5,882 bases of DNA from assembly GCA_947176045.1 (NCBI GenBank), contig CAMWPF010000107.1:1-5882 (forward strand). The letters run 5' to 3'. The notes below the pieces were generated by a model. That model made no database searches and was not told the origin of the DNA. It saw only the letters and a list, made by a program, of their open reading frames with translations. Positions 1 to 3,503 of the stretch are shown here, one piece after another; within the stretch, counting starts at the first letter, position 1; every line of letters begins with the position of its first letter. The position numbers and the translations under genes are program-made. The stretch comes from an uncultured Treponema sp. (lineage in GTDB: Bacteria; Spirochaetota; Spirochaetia; Treponematales; Treponemataceae).

Positions 1-51
1 CGGGGGGGGGGCGTTTTCCCCCATCCGCGGGCGGGCTCCGCGCGCCGGCAT

Positions 52-1455
52 TCACTTCGCCGCAGCCTCGATGACGGCGCGCATGGCGGCAAGCTTTTCG
101 CACGTCTCCTCGTATTCGCGCGCCGCATCCGACGCATGGACGATGCCGCCGCCCGCCTGAAGCGTCCAGACATCGCCCTGCTTCACGGCGCAGCGGATGG
201 CAATGCAGAAATCGAGGGCGTTCCTGTTCGTGATATAGCCGACCGCTCCGGCATAAAAGCCGCGCTTCGTGCGTTCCAACGACGACAAGATTTCAATCGC
301 GCTGATTTTCGGCGCGCCGCTCACCGTTCCCGCCGGAAACGCCGCGCGCAGCACGTTCACCGCCGGCACGTTCCCGCCGAGCGTTCCGCGGACTTCGGAA
401 ACAAGATGGATGACGTGGCTGTACAGCTCCGTCGTCATAAAGCGCGGCACGTCCACGGAACCACTCTTGCAGACGCGCCCCAAATCATTGCGGGCAAGGT
501 CGACGAGCATGAAATGTTCCGCGCGCTCCTTCGCATCGGCAAGCAGCTCCGCCTTCAACTTCTCATCCTCGGCGCTGTTCTTTCCGCGTCGGCGCGTTCC
601 CGCTATCGGATGGATGACCGCCTCGCCGTCCCGGACGCGGACGATGCTTTCCGGCGACGCGCCCGTAAACTGGAAGCTGCCGAAATCCAAATAGAACAAG
701 TACGGCGACGGATTGACGGAGCGCAGCCGCCGGTAGACTTCCAGCGCGGGAATTTCACTGCGGATTTGCAGGCGGCGCGACGGCACCGCCTGAATGATGT
801 CGCCTGCGACAATCCGCTTTTTGAGCGCCTCGACTTTTTCAATATATTCGTCGCGGGACTTCCTTTCGTCAGTGATGACGGACGATTCAAAGCCTTCTTC
901 CGGCGACGCAAGGTAGGAAAAATCCAAGTCGGACAGGCGCCTCTTGATTTTCGCAACCGCCGCAGCCAAATCAATCTGATGCTCCTTGTAGTTCTGAGCG
1001 CAAATATGAATTTTCTCCGAAAAATGATCGAAAACGATGAACGTATGCCCGACAATGAACGCGCTTTCAGGAATATGCAGCTCGTCGTCCTGCGCCTGAA
1101 GGCGGATGGTATCGCAGCGGGCGCAAAATTCGTAGCTGAGATAGCCGATTCCTGCCGACGGCAGCGGAAAGTCGCATCCAGCAGCTTCCTCCGGCGGATT
1201 TTCCGCCGCGATTTCCGCAAGGACGTCCAAAATATCGCCGCCCTTCATAAGGTACACCGGGCGGCGCTCACCGCTGATGACAAATGCGACGCCGCCGTCA
1301 TCCTGAACGACGCGGAACGCCTCGTCAAGCATCAAGATGGAATAACGGTCCTTTCCCTGGGAGAACGACGCCGATTCCAGCACCGCCTTCGCCTCACATT
1401 TCTTCGCAAGGGAGAACGGCGTGAACCGCTCTCCGGGCAACGTTTCAACAATCAT
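52..1455 (-). CDS. trpE: Anthranilate synthase component I (TrpE)
   Basis: TrpE converts chorismate to anthranilate, the first committed step of tryptophan synthesis, using ammonia that the TrpG subunit releases from glutamine; it is cytoplasmic. The 467-aa protein is full length for the family. Visible motifs are VLES (25-28, the feedback tryptophan-binding element), NPSPY (248-252), PIAGTR (283-288), EHFMLVDLARNDLGRV (313-328, with a probable Mg ligand at E313), VIHLVS with catalytic-type H350, FPAGTVSGAPK (373-383), GAVGY (403-407) and QAGGGIVHASD followed by an acidic EYEET (433-451). Ala in PIAGT, where PabB has Lys, together with the VLES element, argues for TrpE over aminodeoxychorismate synthase. 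I chose the ATG at 1455 because GGAG sits 8 nt upstream. An in-frame ATG at 1491 lies almost on the predicted transcription start and has no ribosome binding site. No trpG is visible; it may lie beyond the left edge. Confidence 0.97.
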   Translation of the reverse strand: MIVETLPGERFTPFSLAKKCEAKAVLESASFSQGKDRYSILMLDEAFRVVQDDGGVAFVISGERRPVYLMKGGDILDVLAEIAAENPPEEAAGCDFPLPSAGIGYLSYEFCARCDTIRLQAQDDELHIPESAFIVGHTFIVFDHFSEKIHICAQNYKEHQIDLAAAVAKIKRRLSDLDFSYLASPEEGFESSVITDERKSRDEYIEKVEALKKRIVAGDIIQAVPSRRLQIRSEIPALEVYRRLRSVNPSPYLFYLDFGSFQFTGASPESIVRVRDGEAVIHPIAGTRRRGKNSAEDEKLKAELLADAKERAEHFMLVDLARNDLGRVCKSGSVDVPRFMTTELYSHVIHLVSEVRGTLGGNVPAVNVLRAAFPAGTVSGAPKISAIEILSSLERTKRGFYAGAVGYITNRNALDFCIAIRCAVKQGDVWTLQAGGGIVHASDAAREYEETCEKLAAMRAVIEAAAK

Positions 1456-1463
1456 TTCAAAAT

Positions 1464-1467
1464 CTCC
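1464..1467 (-). promoter_or_regulatory. Ribosome binding site of trpE
   Basis: GGAG on the minus strand ends 8 nt before the ATG at 1455. It decides between this start and the in-frame ATG 12 codons upstream, which lacks any Shine-Dalgarno sequence. Confidence 0.8.
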
Positions 1468-1470
1468 GTT

Positions 1471-1490
1471 TGTTTCTATATAAAGAAACA
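1471..1490. promoter_or_regulatory. trpE downstream operator (O2)
   Basis: This inverted repeat has arms TGTTTCT and AGAAACA around the 6-bp centre ATATAA. It carries the same GTTTCT-N6-AGAAAC core as the repeat at 1513-1540, with centres 46 bp apart. It lies a few bases after the predicted trpE transcription start (about 1493) and before the ribosome binding site, where a bound repressor would block initiation or early elongation. In RNA the same bases could form only a weak A/U-rich 6-7 bp stem. The binding protein is not identifiable from this window; a tryptophan-responsive repressor is an inference from the target gene. Confidence 0.72.
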
Positions 1491-1499
1491 TCGTTTTCC

Positions 1500-1528
1500 A
1501 CTATACCACCGCCCGTTGTTTCTGTCAA
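1500..1528 (-). promoter_or_regulatory. Sigma-70-type promoter of trpE
   Basis: On the minus strand a perfect -35 box TTGACA (1528-1523) is followed after exactly 17 bp by the -10 box TATAGT (1505-1500), one mismatch from consensus. Initiation is expected near 1493, giving a leader of about 38 nt before the trpE ATG. The -35 box lies inside the 28-bp inverted repeat at 1513-1540, so the promoter is intrinsically strong and probably held down by a repressor. The short leader leaves no room for a leader peptide with attenuator, or for a T-box. Confidence 0.88.
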
Positions 1529-1540
1529 TAGAAACAACGG
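1513..1540. promoter_or_regulatory. trpE upstream operator (O1)
   Basis: This is a perfect inverted repeat with 11-bp arms CCGTTGTTTCT and AGAAACAACGG around the 6-bp centre GTCAAT. The centre and its right flank contain the trpE -35 box, so binding would directly exclude RNA polymerase. Aligned on the minus strand with the repeat at 1471-1490, the two elements agree at nearly all positions outside the central 6 bp. It does not resemble the enteric TrpR operator (GTACTAG-type arms), LexA boxes or CIRCE. It ends about 40 bp upstream of the divergent -10 box, so it could also affect the opposite gene. Confidence 0.8.
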
Positions 1541-1579
1541 AAAGCGCGCGCCGCGGCACTTTTTCTGTTCCGTTGGAAA

Positions 1580-1588
1580 TGCTATAAT
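1580..1588 (+). promoter_or_regulatory. Extended -10 promoter of the divergent gene pair
   Basis: TGC-TATAAT is a perfect extended -10 element (TGn plus consensus hexamer). The best position for a -35 box at 17-bp spacing (1560-1565, TTTTTC) is poor, which fits a promoter relying on the extended -10. Only 7 nt separate the hexamer from the ATG at 1596, so transcription should start at or within a base or two of the start codon, giving a leaderless message. Confidence 0.62.
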
Positions 1589-1595
1589 CGCACGC

Positions 1596-2000
1596 ATGAC
1601 GAACAGAGAAAAATTCTGCGCGGACGCCCGGCGGATTATCAAGCACGCGCGGGCGGAACGCAACGGCGCCCTCGACACAGAATCGGTGTGCGCCGAAATC
1701 AGCGCGCTCTTCGTGCGGGAGTCCGGCGTTCCCGGCGGACTCCCGCGCTTTACGGCGGATTATTGGAAGAAGGCGTACATCGACGCGTCGGAACAGCCCG
1801 CCGACGAGCCGTCCGCCCAGAACATTGAGATTTTGAGCGCGATGCTCGCGTTCCTCGAAGGCTCCGACGAATGCGAGGAGCTTTTGAGCGGGAACGACTG
1901 GCACGAGCTGGGACAGCTCGTGAGCGACGAGGCGGAAGACCTGCCGATCGACGTCTTGCAGCGCCTCATGGGAATCATCGTAAGCAAAGGCGCGCTTTGA
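1596..2000 (+). CDS. Hypothetical acidic protein, 134 aa, leaderless start
   Basis: I do not recognise this protein. It is soluble-looking, with no signal peptide or membrane segment. A basic N-terminal stretch (about 11-22, including RRIIKHARAER) precedes a probably helical body, and residues 87-119 are rich in Asp and Glu. Three cysteines (C8, C32, C93) are scattered and form no metal-binding pattern. The ATG at 1596 is preferred because the frame upstream reads through the trpE operators and the -10 box; no Shine-Dalgarno precedes it, in keeping with a leaderless message. The reading frame ends in TGATG, overlapping the radical SAM start by one base, so the two are probably one transcript with coupled translation. 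Codon use resembles the neighbours. A role as partner or accessory of the radical SAM protein is suggested only by this linkage. Confidence 0.85.
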   Translation: MTNREKFCADARRIIKHARAERNGALDTESVCAEISALFVRESGVPGGLPRFTADYWKKAYIDASEQPADEPSAQNIEILSAMLAFLEGSDECEELLSGNDWHELGQLVSDEAEDLPIDVLQRLMGIIVSKGAL

Positions 2001-3013
2001 TGTCCGGCGGATCCAGCAGTTCCTACAGTTCCTGCGCGCACTGCCCGCGGAACTGCGGCGCAAACCGAAGCGGCGGCAAGACCGGCTTTTGCGGCGAAAC
2101 GGAAGCCGTCCGGATCGCGCTCGCCTGCCTGCACTTCGGCGAGGAGCCGCCGGTTACAGCGTCCGGCGGCAGCGGAACGATTTTCTTCACCGGGTGCACG
2201 CTCCGCTGCGCGTTCTGTCAGAACTACCAGATTTCCCAGCAGGGCATGGGGCGCGCGGTTTCCAGCGATGAATTCACGGAAATCTGCCTGCGCCTGCAAA
2301 GCGCCGGCGCGGAAAACATCAACCTTGTAACGGGAAGCCACATGATTCCCCGGCTCGCGGAATACATCCGCGCCGCACAGCGCGACGGCTGCGCCGTGCC
2401 GTTCTGCTGGAATTCCTCGGCGTACGAGCGCCCGGAGCTGCTCGAACATCTCAAGGACTGCGTGAAAATCTGGCTGCCTGATTTGAAGACGCTGGACGGC
2501 GCGCTGGCACGGCAGCTGTTCGCCGCAGAAGACTATCCCGAAACGGCGGCGGCGGCGGTGCAATGGATGATTTTGCATTTTCCGCCGAAGTTTTCCGCCG
2601 ACGGACGCGGAAACGGCGGAACGTCCGAAAAAATGGAGCAGGGCGTCATCGTGCGGCACTTGTTCCTGCCGGGGCGGTTCGCGGAAACGGCGGACGTCCT
2701 GCGATGGCTCAAGGAAAACGCCGACGGACGCGCGCTGATTTCGCTCATGTCGCAATATACGCCGGTACCGTTCCGGGAAACGTCCGCGCAGGCGGCGCGC
2801 CGCAGCGCATCGCTCGCCGCGCTGGAAAACCGGCCTGTCTCCGCGGACGAGGACGGCGACTTGCGCGACCTGATCGCCGCCTTTGACTTCGAGCAGCTGT
2901 TCTATCAGGAACTTTCCGACGACGCCAGCTGGCTTCCCGACTTTTCGCAGGCGCGGCCGTTTCCGAACAAGCTCGCCGTTCCAATCTGGCACTGGAACGG
3001 CGGATTCGCCTGA
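2000..3013 (+). CDS. Radical SAM protein, COG1313 (PflX-like) family
   Basis: This 337-aa protein resembles the COG1313 family, named for distant similarity to pyruvate formate-lyase activating enzymes but with no settled substrate. An N-terminal cysteine set C12-x2-C15-x3-C19-x11-C31 (CAHCPRNCG...GFC) is followed by HFGEEPP (45-51), GSGTIFFTGC (57-66) and the radical SAM cluster motif C66-x3-C70-x2-C73, with QNYQIS after it. Further along are KIWLPDLKT (156-164), GVIVRHLFLPG (215-225), SLMSQYTP (248-255) and C-terminal WLPDF and PIWHW (311-315, 328-332), all typical of the family. The CxxxCxxC cysteines should bind the [4Fe-4S] cluster that cleaves S-adenosylmethionine; the N-terminal cysteines may hold another metal centre (inference). 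The ATG overlaps the preceding stop (TGATG), with AAAGG 9 nt upstream. No glycyl radical enzyme is present in the window, so an activase role is unsupported. Confidence 0.92.
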   Translation: MSGGSSSSYSSCAHCPRNCGANRSGGKTGFCGETEAVRIALACLHFGEEPPVTASGGSGTIFFTGCTLRCAFCQNYQISQQGMGRAVSSDEFTEICLRLQSAGAENINLVTGSHMIPRLAEYIRAAQRDGCAVPFCWNSSAYERPELLEHLKDCVKIWLPDLKTLDGALARQLFAAEDYPETAAAAVQWMILHFPPKFSADGRGNGGTSEKMEQGVIVRHLFLPGRFAETADVLRWLKENADGRALISLMSQYTPVPFRETSAQAARRSASLAALENRPVSADEDGDLRDLIAAFDFEQLFYQELSDDASWLPDFSQARPFPNKLAVPIWHWNGGFA

Positions 3014-3128
3014 ACCTGCGAAGCATTCGGACGGAACGCAGACGGCCGACCTTCCGGGCTTGCGCGGCTCCCTGCGGTCGGTGCGCGCGGAAGAATGCGG
3101 ACGGCGGCGGCCAGCGCCTTCACGCGAC

Positions 3129-3155
3129 GGAACGCTTCCGCGGGGCAGGCGTTCC
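3129..3155. repeat. Inverted repeat, 7-bp arms
   Basis: GGAACGC at 3129-3135 pairs with GCGTTCC at 3149-3155 around a 13-nt spacer. The arm sequence is common elsewhere in this DNA, so this could be chance. Confidence 0.35.
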
Positions 3156-3213
3156 AGCGCCGCGCGCACTCGCGCTACGCGCGCCCGCTCCAGTCCGGCG
3201 TAGGCTGCTCCTC

Positions 3214-3232
3214 CGGCGCGCTGCGCGCGCCG
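3214..3232. repeat. Inverted repeat, 8-bp GC-only arms
   Basis: CGGCGCGC and GCGCGCCG flank the 3-nt centre TGC. It would form a very stable small hairpin on either strand, with no T-tract after it. Confidence 0.5.
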
Positions 3233-3252
3233 TACCGCCGCTGATTTCCGAG

Positions 3253-3275
3253 CGCCGCCGCACTGCGCGGCGGCG
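3253..3275. repeat. Inverted repeat, 9-bp GC-only arms
   Basis: CGCCGCCGC and GCGGCGGCG flank the 5-nt loop ACTGC. It is a strong potential hairpin without a T-tract on either side. It lies 21 bp before the 12-bp hairpin at 3297-3326. Confidence 0.55.
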
Positions 3276-3296
3276 GGAAAGCCGCAGACGCGCGCA

Positions 3297-3326
3297 AATC
3301 AGCCGGAACGCATCTTCCGGCTGATT
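3297..3326. terminator. Perfect 12-bp hairpin, candidate bidirectional terminator
   Basis: AATCAGCCGGAA and TTCCGGCTGATT pair perfectly around the 6-nt loop CGCATC. The stem has A/T-rich ends and a GC-rich middle, as in bidirectional terminators. The T-run is weak, however: GATTCATCT follows on the plus strand and GATTTGC on the minus strand. It lies about 284 nt after the radical SAM stop and about 178 nt after the oxidoreductase stop. It could instead be a REP-like intergenic element. Confidence 0.45.
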
Positions 3327-3341
3327 CATCTGCCAGCGGAG

Positions 3342-3358
3342 GGGCGGCGGAGCCGCCC
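3342..3358. repeat. Inverted repeat, 7-bp arms
   Basis: GGGCGGC and GCCGCCC flank the 3-nt loop GGA. It is a compact GC-rich hairpin 15 bp beyond the 12-bp hairpin at 3297-3326. Confidence 0.5.
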
Positions 3359-3424
3359 GCGTTAGGGGGCGCGCCGGTACACCGCAGGACGCGCAGCGGC
3401 CGAGGAGTAAAGGCAAGCACCCGA

Positions 3425-3450
3425 CGGCAGGCTGCGCACGCAGCCTGCCG
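3425..3450. terminator. Perfect 12-bp palindrome, candidate stem after the oxidoreductase gene
   Basis: CGGCAGGCTGCG and CGCAGCCTGCCG are separated only by CA, giving a near-continuous 26-bp palindrome. As RNA it would fold with a small loop. It begins about 53 nt after the oxidoreductase stop in the transcription direction of that gene and is the first strong stem there. No T-tract follows (GTCGGGTGC on the minus strand), so it would be Rho-dependent, or an mRNA 3'-end stabiliser rather than a classical terminator. A dimeric protein-binding site is also possible. Confidence 0.4.
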
Positions 3451-3503
3451 GAACGCCCGAAATCAAGGGCGGACGGCGGAACGGTGCGGAACACCGGCGG
3501 CGC

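Larger units (their letters stand above)
3014..3503. other. 490-bp hairpin-rich intergenic region between convergent genes
   Basis: I see no credible gene here. The open frames on both strands translate to arginine- and alanine-rich strings without any family motif, as expected by chance in GC-rich DNA. No tRNA or rRNA signature is visible. The stretch is unusual for its inverted repeats: 3129-3155, 3214-3232, 3253-3275, 3297-3326, 3342-3358 and 3425-3450. It separates the radical SAM gene from the oppositely oriented oxidoreductase gene, so termination for both is expected inside it. It could also hold a dispersed intergenic repeat family, which a single window cannot show. Confidence 0.7.

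Noticed and set aside
1456..1491. An upstream ATG start for TrpE adding 12 residues
   Set aside because: It begins about 2 nt from the predicted transcription start, runs through the downstream operator and has no ribosome binding site, whereas the ATG at 1455 has GGAG at 8 nt.
1472..1540. The inverted repeats as a short CRISPR-like or mobile-element end pair
   Set aside because: There are only two copies, each palindromic, placed exactly on promoter elements and without spacers, which fits operators.
136..1587. A 483-codon open frame on the plus strand, antisense to trpE
   Set aside because: Its translation is rich in Arg, Ala and His without any family motif. It is the mirror of a strongly biased GC-rich gene, and the trpE frame carries every expected catalytic motif.
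1470..1595. An N-terminal extension of the 134-aa protein by 42 residues
   Set aside because: This stretch is the divergent control region, with both operators and both promoters, so its open frame is incidental.
2000..3013. Assignment of the radical SAM protein as a true pyruvate formate-lyase activase
   Set aside because: The N-terminal cysteine set and the WLPDF and PIWHW ends are those of COG1313, and no formate-lyase or other glycyl radical enzyme gene is present.
3033..3484. GGAACGC recurring in the intergenic region as a possible iteron or direct repeat
   Set aside because: The same 7-mer also occurs inside genes in this window (for example near 1313, 1657, 3639 and 4362), so it reflects base composition and not a local array.
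3014..3503. A degraded gene or small transposon in the intergenic stretch
   Set aside because: No frame shows residual family motifs, and I find no terminal inverted repeats with target-site duplication. The inverted repeats are local hairpins.
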